Source of the DNA: Congregibacter sp.
GTDB lineage: Bacteria > Pseudomonadota > Gammaproteobacteria > Pseudomonadales > Halieaceae
Assembly (NCBI GenBank): GCA_013911345.1
Contig: JACETJ010000018.1
Span: 1-14,422, forward strand
Direction of reading: 5' to 3'
Length of the DNA stretch: 14,422 nt
Below are positions 14,170 through 14,422 of this stretch, piece after piece (within the stretch, counting starts at the first letter, position 1; each line of letters starts with the position of its first letter). A model generated the notes under the pieces. The model worked only from the letters and a program-made list of their open reading frames with translations, was not told the DNA's origin and did no database searches. Made by a program: the position numbers and the translations under genes.

Positions 14170-14422
14170 TCAGTAAACCGGAAGTGGCAGCGACTGGATC
14201 GCATCAAGCCCTCCCACCGATTGCTGGTAGGCGGCCTCGTCGGCTCCTAAAAATGCGTCAGCCCACGCGTCGTAGCCCCCCTCACCCATGTGCTGGCCGT
14301 AAGCCTTGAAGTGAGGGATATCAAAACCGTAGAGCGGATCGCTTGACGACGGGTGAGCACCACCCGGCTGGTGAACCACAGTGTTGACGCAATTTCGCTC
14401 CCAATAGACGCGTCGCGCCACT
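14170..14422 (-). CDS. ipdA: IpdA-like alpha subunit of the ring C-opening hydrolase, 5'-partial
   Basis: C-terminal 84 residues or so of the subunit that precedes ipdB; the frame is open to the window edge, so the start lies to the right of the window. Seen: NTVVHQPGGAHPSSSDPLYGFDIPHFKAY, a segment typical of IpdA-type CoA-transferase alpha subunits (the PGGAHP...Y..D..H pattern), and a tail ending SLPLPVY. The Gly-Gly-Ala-His turn is where these proteins approach the CoA substrate, but the catalytic residues reported for IpdA lie upstream and cannot be checked here. The family's usual length is about 290 residues. The assignment leans on the adjacency to ipdB, fadA6 and ipdF. Confidence 0.8.
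   Translation of the reverse strand, partial: VARRVYWERNCVNTVVHQPGGAHPSSSDPLYGFDIPHFKAYGQHMGEGGYDAWADAFLGADEAAYQQSVGGLDAIQSLPLPVY

Overview
The window is a compact piece of a steroid-catabolism gene cluster, most likely from a marine gammaproteobacterium. The GC content is moderately high, and the gene set resembles proteobacterial and actinobacterial steroid-degradation clusters. The taxonomic placement is a guess from style, not from a marker gene.

Layout. From the right edge leftwards, one tightly packed minus-strand run (14422 to 1629) carries 13 genes. In transcription order they are: ipdA-like CoA-transferase-fold subunit (cut by the window edge), ipdB-like subunit, a crotonase-family protein, two acyl-CoA dehydrogenases (ACADs), a FadA6-like thiolase, a short-chain dehydrogenase (SDR) resembling Rv3548c/Hsd4A, two more ACADs, an IpdF-like SDR, a 3-ketosteroid-dehydrogenase-like flavoprotein, a SnoaL/NTF2-fold protein resembling bile-acid 7-alpha-dehydratase, and a DHH-family phosphoesterase. 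Most junctions are overlaps or gaps of 3 to 61 bases; the widest is 89 bases, before the thiolase. This looks like one transcription unit, with the DHH gene possibly a passenger. A single plus-strand gene, a class I Baeyer-Villiger monooxygenase whose 5' end lies outside the window, converges on the 3' end of the run.

How the genes fit together. IpdA/B, IpdF and FadA6 belong to the known route that degrades the last two steroid rings (C and D; HIP, the hexahydroindane propionate intermediate). In that route HIP-CoA is processed by SDRs and ACADs, ring D is opened by a crotonase-fold hydrolase, ring C is opened by IpdAB, and FadA6 cleaves the resulting beta-keto diacid-CoA. The ACAD pairs and crotonase here fit these steps. 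The KstD-like flavoprotein and the SnoaL protein suggest that ring A/B desaturation and possibly removal of a 7-hydroxyl are encoded in the same operon. FadD3 (HIP-CoA ligase), IpdC and a KstR-type regulator are not in the window and may lie beyond the right edge or elsewhere.

Most notable points: a crotonase that lacks both canonical hydratase glutamates; a BaiE-like putative dehydratase beside the steroid dehydrogenase; and two ACAD pairs in which FAD-site and catalytic features are split between partners, in opposite gene order. No RNA genes, mobile elements, CRISPR arrays or large repeats were seen, and no gene-free stretch exceeds 300 bases.
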